Counted from the first letter of the stretch, positions 1-6,457 are shown. The stretch: DNA of 8,952 bases from Gammaproteobacteria bacterium (GCA_013152045.1 JAADGZ010000248.1:1-8952); one strand, 5' to 3'. Program-made: numbers and translations. The notes: generated by a model not told the origin, from the letters alone.

Positions 1-140
1 GACTAAATCTCATAATAATAGCTCCATGAATATCCAGTAAGGAGCGTTACTTGCTGCGCCCCAAATACACCTGATGCTAGCAGGGATAAAGGCGGTTTGT
101 CGAATGTTTCTTACTGGATTTTATTTAGCTAAAATAGCGG

Positions 141-269
141 TTCCAAATACCCGATCATTTGTTCATTTCCCCGTTCATGTGGAAATACTGTGAATAGAGC
201 ACTTAATCCACCGGTCCTTCGACAAGCTCAGGACGAACGCGCTTTCCAAAAGCGTACTGGTATTTGGAA
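141..269. repeat. Possible MITE-like element with 11-bp inverted ends
   Basis: An 11-bp perfect inverted repeat, TTCCAAATACC at 141-151 and its complement at 259-269, bounds 129 bp of non-coding DNA directly downstream of the iscX stop codon. Partial symmetry continues outward (CTAAA-like bases on both sides). Inside lies a common dispersed bacterial repeat at 214-238. I see no transposase and no obvious target-site duplication, so a non-autonomous element is only an inference; chance symmetry or a remnant structure is possible. Confidence 0.35.
214..238 (+). repeat. Dispersed repeat of the TTCGACAAGCTCAGGACGAA type
   Basis: The core CCTTCGACAAGCTCAGGACG is a motif I recognise as very frequent between genes in many proteobacterial genomes. 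It can fold as a short hairpin: GTCCT at 214-218 pairs with AGGAC at 230-234. It is non-coding here. The family assignment comes from memory of the motif, not from a search. Confidence 0.5.
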
Positions 270-277
270 TACTTAAT

Positions 278-478
278 TTAGTCTTTTTCGTCAATCCAGG
301 CCATCTGGATAGCTTCGAGAATACCTTCATTGGACTTCTGAGGATCATCGTCAAACTCTTGCAGTTCACAGATCCAGCTGTGCAGATCGGTGAAACGCAC
401 ATAGCGGGGGTCAATATCCGGATGTTGTTCGTCCAGTTCGATGGCAATATCCTGCGAGTCGACCCATTTCAATGACAT
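278..478 (-). CDS. iscX: IscX, small acidic Fe-S assembly regulator
   Basis: This 66-residue acidic protein is the last recognisable gene of the isc operon and has the same length as E. coli IscX. The conserved blocks are [17 protein letters not shown] (residues 23-39) and [10 protein letters not shown] (42-51), followed by a C-terminal helix ending WIDEKD. In the family IscX binds iron weakly and binds IscS at the site shared with frataxin and ferredoxin, tuning cysteine desulfurase activity in the cytoplasm. I chose the ATG at 478 rather than the in-frame TTG at 484 because a GGAG Shine-Dalgarno (486-489) sits 7 nt before the ATG and would be too close to the TTG, and because the resulting N-terminus (MSLKW) matches the family. 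The gene starts 14 nt after the fdx stop, so co-transcription is likely. Confidence 0.95.
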   Translation of the reverse strand: MSLKWVDSQDIAIELDEQHPDIDPRYVRFTDLHSWICELQEFDDDPQKSNEGILEAIQMAWIDEKD

Positions 479-492
479 TGTCAATCTCCAGA

Positions 493-831
493 CTAATGGT
501 TCTCTGAAACCATGTTAATGGTGTATTTGGGAATTTCAATAATCAGTTCATTCTCGCCCACCACCGCCTGACAACTCAAACGTGAATCCGGCTCCAGTCC
601 CCAGGCCTTGTCCAGCAGATCGTCTTCTTCTTCCGTGGACTCATGCAGTGAATCAAAACCTTCGCGCACATAAACATGGCAGGTAGTACAGGCACAAGAC
701 TTTTCGCAGGCATGCTCGATCTCAATGCCGTTTTGCAGGGCGGCATCACAAATGGTTACGCCCGGTTCCACCTCGAGCACGGCACCTTCGGGACAGATTT
801 CTTCATGCGGTAAAAATATTAATTTGGTCAT
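493..831 (-). CDS. fdx: ISC-type [2Fe-2S] ferredoxin
   Basis: This 112-residue adrenodoxin-like ferredoxin supplies electrons for cluster assembly on IscU and for reductive coupling of clusters. The ligand cysteines are C42, C48, C51 and C87, in the signature [12 protein letters not shown] (41-52) and RLSCQ (84-88); C46 is the extra conserved cysteine of the ISC subfamily. The acidic helix [18 protein letters not shown] (64-81) is the usual partner-docking surface. The open frame extends 48 codons further upstream, but that part reads through a REP-like repeat and has no family counterpart. The ATG at 831 gives [11 protein letters not shown], as in homologues. No strong Shine-Dalgarno precedes it; an AGGTGAAG stretch lies about 20 nt away. 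The 169-nt gap to hscA is unusually long for this operon, so translation of fdx cannot depend on tight coupling to hscA. Confidence 0.96.
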   Translation of the reverse strand: MTKLIFLPHEEICPEGAVLEVEPGVTICDAALQNGIEIEHACEKSCACTTCHVYVREGFDSLHESTEEEDDLLDKAWGLEPDSRLSCQAVVGENELIIEIPKYTINMVSENH

Positions 832-897
832 AATTTTCAGTTTTGCTAAAACTTCACCTAATAAACACCCCCGCAGTAAACTACAGGGAATTAAATT

Positions 898-966
898 GTA
901 GGTTGGGTAGAGCGAGCGAAACCCAACAAACGCACATACAGACGGGTTTCGTTCTACCCATCCTAC
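898..966. repeat. Pair of inverted REP-like hairpins (BIME-like)
   Basis: Two GTAG-headed hairpins face each other in the hscA-fdx spacer. On the plus strand GTAG (898-901) precedes a 7-bp stem, GTTGGGT (902-908) with ACCCAAC (921-927). On the minus strand GTAG (966-963) precedes GATGGGT (962-956) with ACCCGTC (947-941), which pairs fully with one G-T wobble. A GTAG or GGAG tetranucleotide before an imperfect palindrome is the hallmark of REP sequences mobilised by RAYT transposases, and a head-to-head pair resembles a BIME. No RAYT gene is in this window. A third copy lies at 3040-3070. Confidence 0.6.
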
Positions 967-1000
967 CGTTGTCACAGCAAACAGAGGGAAATTAGATTAA

Positions 1001-2869
1001 TTAGTCGAACTCTTCCACTTTGTGGCCGGACAAGGCTTTTTGGATACTGCCATTCATACGCCGAGCGACAAACTCAGCCGAGGCGCGATCCAGTTCACTC
1101 ATCGCCTGTTTGATGGCCGCCGTATCCTTACCCGTGAGAGCAGATTGCAGATCTCTAGCTGCCGCATCAATGGTTGCGCGTTCAGCTTCATCCAGTAACG
1201 CACCATCCTGCGCCAAGGCTGCCGCCAGTGCTTCCAGCACGCGTTCGGCTTCCACCTGCTGTTCACGTAATTTACGTGCAACAACATCGTCTGCAGCATG
1301 ATCCATTGACTCACGCAGCATGGTTTCGATTTCGCTATCGGTCAGGCCGTAGGAAGGTTTGACTTCAATCCCGCTTTCCACACCCGTGGTTTGCTCTTTT
1401 GCACTAACCGACAATAGACCATCGGCATCGACTTGAAAGGTTACCCGAATCCGCGCAGCACCCGCGACCATAGGCGGAATGCCATGCAGGCTAAAACGCC
1501 CCAGTGAACGGCAGTCGCTGACCAGTTCCCGCTCGCCCTGCAGCACATGGATCGACATCGCTGTCTGACCATCCTTGAAGGTGGTAAAATCCTGCGCCCG
1601 CGCTACGGGAATAGTCGTATTGCGAGGAATTACTTTTTCTACCAGGCCGCCCATCGTCTCCAAACCCAGCGATAGGGGAATCACATCCAGCAGCAACATA
1701 TCGCTGTCCGGCTTGTTGCCCGCCAGAATATCGGCCTGAATCGCGGCACCAATGGCTACCACCGTGTCAGGATCAATATCGGTCAGCGGTTCGCGCTTAA
1801 AAAATTCGGTCACTTTTTCACGCACCAGGGGTACCCGGGTGGAGCCGCCGACCATGACTACGGCCTGTATCTGTTCAGCATCAACACCCGCATCGCGCAG
1901 AGCGCGGCGGCAGGGCAGAATGGATTTCTGTACCAGGGGCGCAACCAGTCCATTGAACTGATCACGGGTAATCATTCCCTGCCAGTGTTCGCCGTTTTCA
2001 AGCTCGATATTCAGTTCAGCCTGCTCGGCATGCGTCAGGCTTTCTTTCGCAATACAGGCATCGCGCATCAGTCGACGCAACTGGGCATGATCGGCATCAT
2101 CGCCAATCCCGGCCTGGCTCATGATCCACTGTGCCAGCAGGCGATCGAAATCGTCGCCGCCCAGGGCACTGTCACCACCGGTGGCCAACACTTCAAACAC
2201 GCCCTTGTGCAGGCGTAAAATGGAAATATCAAACGTGCCTCCGCCCAGATCATAAACAGCAATGACACCTTCGCCGCCTTTGTCCAGACCATAGGCAACT
2301 GCCGCCGCAGTGGGTTCGTTAAGCAGGCGCAACACATTCAGTCCTGCCAGTTTGCCGGCATCGCGAGTAGCCTGTCGCTGAGCGTCATCAAAATAGGCCG
2401 GTACGGTAATCACCACCCCGGTCAACTCACCATCAAGGGATTCTTCGGCGCGTTGTTTCAGCGCGCGCAAGATATCACTGGAGATTTCAAGCGGGCTTTT
2501 ATCACCGGCAACAGTGCGAATACGGGGCACGGCGGAATCGGTGTTGACGAATTCATAGGGTAGTCGATCACCCAGATGACGAATGTCTTCCAGACCCCGG
2601 CCCATGAAACGTTTCACCGAGGCAATTGTATTTAGAGGATCACGCGCGGCAAATTGCTTCGCCTCATCACCTACGCTCAAGCCCTCTTTTTCATAATGCA
2701 CTACCGAGGGCAGCAGGTGACGCCCATCACTATCCGCCAGGGTTTCCGCCTGACCGCTGCGTACCGTAGCAACCAGGGAATTGGTGGTGCCCAGATCGAT
2801 ACCCGCCGCCAGCCGATGTTGATGGGGCGCGGTGGTTTGTCCGGGTTCGCTGATTTGTAAAAGGGCCAT
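1001..2869 (-). CDS. hscA: HscA, Hsp70-type chaperone for IscU
   Basis: HscA is the specialised Hsp70 that, with HscB, uses ATP to remodel holo-IscU and promote cluster transfer to apo-proteins in the cytoplasm. The 622 residues are close to the E. coli length of 616. The ATPase domain shows GIDLGTTNS (phosphate loop 1, 23-31), SVKRFMGR with the conserved lysine K86, [11 protein letters not shown] (184-194), [10 protein letters not shown] (phosphate loop 2, 207-216) and GGSTRVPLV (341-349). The interdomain linker [14 protein letters not shown] (391-404) leads into the peptide-binding domain, which in this family recognises the LPPVK motif of IscU. An alpha-helical lid follows to the C-terminus. 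The ATG at 2869 has a GGAAG Shine-Dalgarno 8 nt upstream. About 20 residues precede the first beta strand, as in homologues. Its spacers on both sides (307 nt to hscB, 169 nt to fdx) are expanded by repeats. Confidence 0.97.
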   Translation of the reverse strand: MALLQISEPGQTTAPHQHRLAAGIDLGTTNSLVATVRSGQAETLADSDGRHLLPSVVHYEKEGLSVGDEAKQFAARDPLNTIASVKRFMGRGLEDIRHLGDRLPYEFVNTDSAVPRIRTVAGDKSPLEISSDILRALKQRAEESLDGELTGVVITVPAYFDDAQRQATRDAGKLAGLNVLRLLNEPTAAAVAYGLDKGGEGVIAVYDLGGGTFDISILRLHKGVFEVLATGGDSALGGDDFDRLLAQWIMSQAGIGDDADHAQLRRLMRDACIAKESLTHAEQAELNIELENGEHWQGMITRDQFNGLVAPLVQKSILPCRRALRDAGVDAEQIQAVVMVGGSTRVPLVREKVTEFFKREPLTDIDPDTVVAIGAAIQADILAGNKPDSDMLLLDVIPLSLGLETMGGLVEKVIPRNTTIPVARAQDFTTFKDGQTAMSIHVLQGERELVSDCRSLGRFSLHGIPPMVAGAARIRVTFQVDADGLLSVSAKEQTTGVESGIEVKPSYGLTDSEIETMLRESMDHAADDVVARKLREQQVEAERVLEALAAALAQDGALLDEAERATIDAAARDLQSALTGKDTAAIKQAMSELDRASAEFVARRMNGSIQKALSGHKVEEFD

Positions 2870-2908
2870 GTATGACTTCCGTATTTCAGATTTAACACAT
2901 TAAAAATC

Positions 2909-2992
2909 AAACGCAAAGACGCTAAGGCGCCAAGTACGCAAAGACTTTTTAGAACTCTAGGTCCATTGCGCTCTTGCGTCTTTGCATTAAAA
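2909..2992. repeat. GCAAAGACGC palindromic repeat, copy A
   Basis: A 10-bp perfect inverted repeat, GCAAAGACGC at 2913-2922 and GCGTCTTTGC at 2976-2985, encloses a centre containing TTTTTAGAACTCTAGGTCC (2946-2964). Tandem GCAAAGAC-like words also occur within the left arm. I recognise this as a widespread intergenic repeat type of proteobacteria. The right half is nearly identical to the sequence at 3126-3165 (copy B). It carries no coding capacity. It may affect mRNA folding between hscB and hscA. Confidence 0.6.
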
Positions 2993-3004
2993 CAAAACCG
3001 CTAT

Positions 3005-3039
3005 TCAAACACCAGCCAGCAGATCTGCTTCCTGTTATT
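3005..3039 (-). pseudogene. Remnant duplicate of the hscB 3' end
   Basis: Read on the minus strand, this segment encodes Q-E-A-D-L-L-A-G-V-stop, against Q-E-E-D-L-L-A-D-V-stop at the true end of hscB (3177-3206); 29 of 35 bases match (3005-3039 against 3177-3211). Just upstream of these nine codons the copy has TAA where hscB has GAA. Similarity continues past the stop into the shared palindromic repeat, so this is a duplicated block rather than chance. It cannot be translated as part of a longer protein. Confidence 0.75.
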
Positions 3040-3070
3040 GTTGGGCTTCATTTCATTCAGCCCAACCTAC
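3040..3070 (-). repeat. REP-like hairpin between hscB and hscA
   Basis: On the minus strand GTAG (3070-3067) precedes a perfect 8-bp stem, GTTGGGCT (3066-3059) with AGCCCAAC (3047-3040), around an 11-nt loop. It shares the GTAGGTTGGG head with the element at 898-927. It sits exactly at the junction between the duplicated hscB tail (ending at about 3039) and the left end of repeat copy B. The T-run at 3073-3078 lies on the plus strand beyond the stem, so it cannot act as a terminator for the operon. Confidence 0.6.
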
Positions 3071-3087
3071 CGTTTTTTCTAGCCCAC

Positions 3088-3165
3088 AACAAAGACGTAG
3101 AAGCGAGGTTCTCACGGTGCAAAAATTTTTAGAACTCTACGTCCTTTGCGTCTTTGCGTTGAAAC
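3088..3165. repeat. GCAAAGACGC palindromic repeat, copy B
   Basis: This is the second copy of the repeat at 2909-2992. The right half is well kept: TTTTTAGAACTCTACGTCC (3126-3144) differs from copy A at one of 19 bases, and GCGTCTTTGC lies at 3148-3157. The left arm is decayed (AAAGACG at 3091-3097). It directly follows the real hscB stop codon, as copy A follows the remnant tail, which shows both parts were duplicated together. Confidence 0.6.
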
Positions 3166-3176
3166 AAAACCATTAT

Positions 3177-3725
3177 TCAAACGTCGGCTAGCAGATCTTC
3201 TTCCTGTTCTTCGGCTTCCTGTTGCAGGCGATTCAGAAAACGGATCTTCTGTACGGTCTGTTTTGCCGTCTGCAAATTTTCCGAAGTTTCATCGGCGAAT
3301 AATGATTCCAGTTCTGCGTACATCGTCTGTCGATATTGTTCAAGTTCAGACAGAAACTGCGTAATTTTTTCCAGCGGATCCTTGGCCTGCGCAATCGCTT
3401 CTAGCTCTTCACGCAATTCCATCTGTTGCATCAGAAAGGCGCCGTCAAAATGGGTATCCTTGTCATCGTCGAAGCCAATGCCTTTTAATTCCAGCAGATA
3501 GCGGGCACGCCGTGGAAGATCCTGCAGGTTGTGAAAGGCTTCATTCAGGTGGGCCGTTTGTTGCACCGAGATGCGTCGTTCCTGTTCGCTGGCGCTAGCA
3601 TAACGATCTGGATGCAGGAGCCGTTGCAATTGCCGATAGCGACTTTGCAATTCATCCAGATCAATTGCAAATGAAACCGGTAAATCAAACAGGGAAAAGT
3701 AATTCTGCCTCAGAATGTCACTCAT
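3177..3725 (-). CDS. hscB: HscB, J-domain co-chaperone of HscA
   Basis: HscB is the DnaJ-like partner that delivers IscU to HscA and stimulates its ATPase. The 182 residues compare with 171 in E. coli. The N-terminal J domain holds the essential HPD at H38-P39-D40 inside QRLLHPDRYAS. The C-terminal domain is the three-helix bundle that binds IscU, with the recognisable stretch GAFLMQQMELREELEAI. The end is acidic (EAEEQEEDLLADV). The ATG at 3725 begins MSDILRQNYFSLFDLP, matching the family after a short extension. The Shine-Dalgarno is weak; the start lies only 15 nt after the iscA stop, so coupled translation is plausible. The last nine codons are repeated as a remnant at 3005-3039. Confidence 0.96.
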   Translation of the reverse strand: MSDILRQNYFSLFDLPVSFAIDLDELQSRYRQLQRLLHPDRYASASEQERRISVQQTAHLNEAFHNLQDLPRRARYLLELKGIGFDDDKDTHFDGAFLMQQMELREELEAIAQAKDPLEKITQFLSELEQYRQTMYAELESLFADETSENLQTAKQTVQKIRFLNRLQQEAEEQEEDLLADV

Positions 3726-3740
3726 GCTTCATTCTGACCA

Positions 3741-4064
3741 TTAGATAGTAAAACTTTCACCGCAACCACACTGATCTTTTACATTGGGATTATTGAACTT
3801 GAAACCTTCGTTTAGGCCTTCCTTACCATAATCCAGCTCGGTGCCGTCAATATACAACAGGCTTTTGGGATCAACGATAATTTTTACACCGTGAGATTCA
3901 AACACCTGATCCTGCTCGTCAATCTCATCGACAAATTCCAGCACATAGGCCATGCCGGAACAACCCGATGTTTTTACTCCAAGACGTAAACCCACGCCAC
4001 TGCCACGACTGGCAAGAAAACTCTGCACTCGTTCGGCAGCGCTATCCGTCATCGTAATCCCCAT
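3741..4064 (-). CDS. iscA: IscA, A-type Fe-S carrier
   Basis: IscA is an A-type carrier that binds iron or Fe-S clusters and passes them to targets, chiefly [4Fe-4S] proteins. The protein has 107 residues, the same as E. coli. The three conserved cysteines are C35 (in TSGCSGMAY) and C99 and C101 (in the C-terminal CGCGESF). The frame is open 20 codons further upstream, into the iscU end, but the ATG at 4064 gives [13 protein letters not shown] as in homologues and has an AGAGG Shine-Dalgarno 9 nt before it. The gap from the iscU stop is 13 nt. Confidence 0.96.
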   Translation of the reverse strand: MGITMTDSAAERVQSFLASRGSGVGLRLGVKTSGCSGMAYVLEFVDEIDEQDQVFESHGVKIIVDPKSLLYIDGTELDYGKEGLNEGFKFNNPNVKDQCGCGESFTI

Positions 4065-4077
4065 ATTCAACGACCTC

Positions 4078-4458
4078 TTAACTCTGTTTGCCCTTGTAAT
4101 CGTCAATTGCGGCTTTAATTGCATCTTCCGCCAATACGGAACAGTGAATTTTGACGGGGGGTAGCTCCAGTTCCTCCGCTATTTCTGTATTTTTGATCTG
4201 CGCCGCTTCATCCAGGGACTTGCCTTTGACCCATTCGGTCAACAGGGAGCTAGAAGCAATCGCTGAACCACAACCGTAGGTTTTGAACTTGGCATCTTCA
4301 ATCACGCCCTGCTCATTAACTTTGATCTGTAAGCGCATCACATCGCCACAGGCTGGCGCGCCAACCATACCGGTACCCACCTGGCTGTCTTCCTTGTCCA
4401 TATTGCCAACATTGCGGGGGTTTTCATAATGGTCAATCACTTTATCACTGTAAGCCAT
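4078..4458 (-). CDS. iscU: IscU, Fe-S cluster scaffold
   Basis: IscU is the scaffold on which [2Fe-2S] clusters are built from sulfur supplied by IscS and electrons from Fdx. The 126 residues are close to the E. coli length of 128. Cluster ligands C37, C63 and C106 and the modulating D39 are all present ([23 protein letters not shown]). The HscA recognition motif LPPVK is intact at 99-103. The ATG at 4458 is preceded by AAGGT with an 8-nt spacer. The 48-nt gap after iscS contains no structure I can define. Nothing suggests the NifU-type extra domain. Confidence 0.97.
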   Translation of the reverse strand: MAYSDKVIDHYENPRNVGNMDKEDSQVGTGMVGAPACGDVMRLQIKVNEQGVIEDAKFKTYGCGSAIASSSLLTEWVKGKSLDEAAQIKNTEIAEELELPPVKIHCSVLAEDAIKAAIDDYKGKQS

Positions 4459-4506
4459 GTTTATTTACCTTGTTGAAAAATTCCAGAAACCGTGGGTCAC
4501 CTAAAC

Positions 4507-5721
4507 TTAATGTGCAGCCCACTCGATTGAATTCAGATCAATACCATCCTTGAACATTTCCCATAACGGCGACAGCTCTCGCAGCTTGTCGATGTTGGCC
4601 CTGATTTGTTCAATCGCAAAATCAATTTCTTCTTGCGTAGTAAAACGGCCCATGGAAAAACGCAAAGAACTGTGTGCCAACTCGTCGTTGCGTCCCAAGG
4701 CACGTAATACATAAGAGGGTTCCAGGCTGGCCGAGGTACAGGCCGAACCAGATGATACCGCCAGATCTTTGAGCGCCATGATCAGGGATTCACCCTCGAC
4801 AAAATTAAAACTGATATTGAGGTTATGCGGAACGCGCTGTTCCATGTCACCATTAATATAGACTTCCTCGATATCCTTGATACCCGCCAGCAGGCGATCA
4901 CGCAACATGCGTACGCGTTCGTTGTCTGCCGCCATTTCTTCGCCCGCCAAACGAAAAGCTTCGCCCATGCCGACGATCTGGTGGGTCGCCAGAGTACCGG
5001 AACGCATACCACGTTCATGACCGCCACCATGCATCTGTGCTTCCAGACGAATACGCGGTTTGCGCCGCACATACAGAGCACCAATACCCTTGGGACCATA
5101 GATCTTGTGCGCGGAAAAAGACATGAGATCAACCTTCATATCCTGCAGGTCAATCGGTGCCTTACCGGCGCTTTGCGCGGCATCCACATGAAAAATAATC
5201 TTATGCTCGCGGGTCAGTTCACCAATCGCCTTGATGTCCTGAATTACGCCTATTTCATTGTTTACATGCATGATCGAGACAAGAATCGTGTCCTCACGAA
5301 AATGGCTCTTAAGCTTATCCAGATCGATTAGACCGTTGGGCTCCGGTGCCATATAAGTGACTTCAAAACCTTCACGTTCCAGCTGTCGGCAACTGTCAAG
5401 CACCGCCTTGTGCTCAGTCTTGCTGGTGATGATATGTTTGCCTTTTTTCTGATAGAAATGCGCCGCGCCCTTGATCGCAAGATTGTCAGACTCGGTAGCG
5501 CCAGAAGTCCAGACGATTTCCCGTGGATCGGCATTGACCAGGGCAGCAACATCTTTGCGCGCCTGTTCAACAGCGGCATCCGCCTCCCAACCAAACTGGT
5601 GCGAGCGGGAAGCAGGGTTTCCAAACGTACCATCAGCGGTCAGACAACTGCACATTTTTTCCGCCACACGCGGGTCCACCGGGGTGGTGGCGGAATAATC
5701 AAAATAAATCGGTGTTTTCAT
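4507..5721 (-). CDS. iscS: IscS, PLP-dependent cysteine desulfurase
   Basis: IscS converts L-cysteine to L-alanine and holds the sulfur as a persulfide for IscU, tRNA thiolation and cofactor pathways. The 404 residues equal the E. coli length. Visible catalytic parts are H104 ([10 protein letters not shown]), the PLP lysine K206 in [12 protein letters not shown], and the persulfide cysteine C328 in [14 protein letters not shown], on the mobile loop of group I desulfurases. The C-terminus [21 protein letters not shown] is the IscU-contact tail. The frame is open 22 codons further upstream, but the ATG at 5721 gives [16 protein letters not shown] as in homologues; its Shine-Dalgarno is weak (AGAG, about 9 nt away). 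The gap to iscR is 94 nt and contains a strong stem-loop. Confidence 0.97.
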   Translation of the reverse strand: MKTPIYFDYSATTPVDPRVAEKMCSCLTADGTFGNPASRSHQFGWEADAAVEQARKDVAALVNADPREIVWTSGATESDNLAIKGAAHFYQKKGKHIITSKTEHKAVLDSCRQLEREGFEVTYMAPEPNGLIDLDKLKSHFREDTILVSIMHVNNEIGVIQDIKAIGELTREHKIIFHVDAAQSAGKAPIDLQDMKVDLMSFSAHKIYGPKGIGALYVRRKPRIRLEAQMHGGGHERGMRSGTLATHQIVGMGEAFRLAGEEMAADNERVRMLRDRLLAGIKDIEEVYINGDMEQRVPHNLNISFNFVEGESLIMALKDLAVSSGSACTSASLEPSYVLRALGRNDELAHSSLRFSMGRFTTQEEIDFAIEQIRANIDKLRELSPLWEMFKDGIDLNSIEWAAH

Positions 5722-5777
5722 CCAGGCATTCTCTATAAAGAACAAGATTAAGGCTATTCCCTGCCATGGTGAACTAC

Positions 5778-5799
5778 CCTCGATCAATCCTGATCGAGG
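5778..5799 (-). promoter_or_regulatory. Perfect 9-bp stem-loop between iscR and iscS
   Basis: On the transcript strand CCTCGATCA (5799-5791) pairs with TGATCGAGG (5786-5778) around a 4-nt loop. It begins 16 nt after the iscR stop codon and lies about 56 nt before the iscS start. No U-run follows, so it is not a standard terminator. In E. coli a structure between iscR and iscS is known to protect the iscR part of the message when iscSUA is degraded. The same role here is an inference from position and structure. Confidence 0.6.
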
Positions 5800-5815
5800 T
5801 ATCTACTGTCACGAC

Positions 5816-6319
5816 TTAGACGCTGGTTGAAACGGGAATTTTTATGCTTGTTTCGGTGCTTGCGCCATTGCTAATCTGCTCATGTTTCTGTCCCTGACGA
5901 GCAGCGACTTCCTGCACGCCTTGATTTTCGACCAGCTGCCCAAGGCTAATGCCCATCAGAAAATCATGAATCTGGCGACTAAGATCAGTCCACAGTTCAT
6001 GCGTCAGGCATTGATGATCATCCTGGCAGTTATTCAGACCACCACAGCGCGTAGTCTCGACTTTCTCATCTACTGCAGTAATCACATCAGCAACTGGAAT
6101 ATCGTGGGCGTCACGACTAAGTCGATAGCCACCACCGGGTCCACGAGTGCTGTCTACCAGACCTTGCTTGCGCAAACGAGAAAACAACTGCTCGAGGTAG
6201 GACAGGGAAATCCCCTGGCGTTGAGAAATATCTGATAGCGTGATGGGGCCTTCTTTGTAATGAAGCGCCAAATCAAGCATAGCAGTTACCGCGTATCGAC
6301 CTTTAGTTGTCAGCCTCAT
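5816..6319 (-). CDS. iscR: IscR, Rrf2-family [2Fe-2S] regulator
   Basis: IscR controls its own operon and other Fe-S genes according to cluster supply. The 167 residues compare with 162 in E. coli. The winged helix-turn-helix covers about residues 1-65, with the recognition segment [18 protein letters not shown] (38-55), including E43, and the wing [11 protein letters not shown] (59-69). The cluster ligands C92, C98, C104 and H107 are all present ([20 protein letters not shown]), so it should bind [2Fe-2S]. The C-terminal tail beyond residue 140 is Ser/Thr-rich and poorly conserved, as usual. The ATG at 6319 has AGGA 7 nt upstream. A matching operator lies over its promoter, which supports autorepression by the holo form. 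Confidence 0.97.
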   Translation of the reverse strand: MRLTTKGRYAVTAMLDLALHYKEGPITLSDISQRQGISLSYLEQLFSRLRKQGLVDSTRGPGGGYRLSRDAHDIPVADVITAVDEKVETTRCGGLNNCQDDHQCLTHELWTDLSRQIHDFLMGISLGQLVENQGVQEVAARQGQKHEQISNGASTETSIKIPVSTSV

Positions 6320-6370
6320 TGTATTTTCCTATATAAATTAGTAAACTCTTAAGTACTCGGCTCAACATAA

Positions 6371-6399
6371 AAGATAACAAAGCCGAGTGTTTTGGTCAA
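6371..6399 (-). promoter_or_regulatory. Sigma70-type promoter of the isc operon
   Basis: On the minus strand TTGACC (6399-6394) and TATCTT (6376-6371) are separated by exactly 17 nt, each matching the consensus at five and four of six bases. The DNA upstream is AT-rich. Initiation near 6364 would give a leader of about 45 nt before the iscR ATG. The position between cysE and iscR, and the IscR operator covering the -35, make it the main isc operon promoter. Confidence 0.8.
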
Positions 6400-6403
6400 G
6401 TAT
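6379..6403 (-). promoter_or_regulatory. IscR type 1 operator
   Basis: The 25-bp site begins ATACTTGACC and ends CACTCGGCTTT on the minus strand. Against the E. coli type 1 consensus as I remember it (ATASYYGACT RWWWY AGTCRRSTAT) it agrees at 22 of 25 positions by hand count. It covers the -35 and part of the spacer, as needed for repression by [2Fe-2S]-IscR. A second, weaker match (about 17 of 25) lies at 6325-6349 over the ribosome binding site. Confidence 0.75.
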
Positions 6404-6457
6404 TTTCGCGTATTTATTCACCAAGCCGTTTTACTCCTCAGGCACAGCCGTTTGGCT

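Larger units (their letters stand above)
1..277. other. Gene-free region downstream of iscX, rich in inverted repeats
   Basis: No credible coding sequence is visible; the open frames here are short and overlap iscX in the wrong frame. The stretch holds nested inverted repeats: 32-41 (ATCCAGTAAG) with 110-119, 141-151 (TTCCAAATACC) with 259-269, and a compact hairpin at 240-254 (CGCTTT, loop CCA, AAAGCG). The first 8 bases also reappear inverted at 276-283, though 8 bases could be chance. A transcript leaving iscX would meet the 240-254 hairpin, but no U-run follows it on the minus strand, so I cannot call it an intrinsic terminator. The isc operon may end here or continue past the window edge. 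Confidence 0.6.

Noticed and set aside
175..447. 90-codon minus-strand open frame overlapping iscX
   Set aside because: It is out of frame with the well-supported iscX and its remainder lies in the repeat-filled region; it looks like a shadow frame.
278..484. iscX start at TTG 484
   Set aside because: The GGAG Shine-Dalgarno is correctly spaced for the ATG at 478 and too close to the TTG.
493..975. 160-residue version of the ferredoxin with a 48-residue N-terminal extension
   Set aside because: The extension is encoded by the REP-like repeat and spacer, has no family counterpart, and the ATG at 831 gives the conserved N-terminus.
1020..2860. Several plus-strand open frames opposite hscA, and others opposite iscS, cysE and trmJ
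   Set aside because: They are antisense shadows of conserved genes in GC-moderate DNA, without ribosome sites or recognisable protein motifs.
3040..3078. Hairpin followed by a T-run looking like an intrinsic terminator in the hscB-hscA gap
   Set aside because: The T-run follows the stem only on the plus strand, where no gene is transcribed; on the operon strand the A-run precedes the stem. The hairpin fits a REP-like element better.
6404..6457. Possible cysE terminator in the cysE-iscR gap
   Set aside because: Only a 4-bp AGCC/GGCT stem without a U-run is visible; it is too weak to call.
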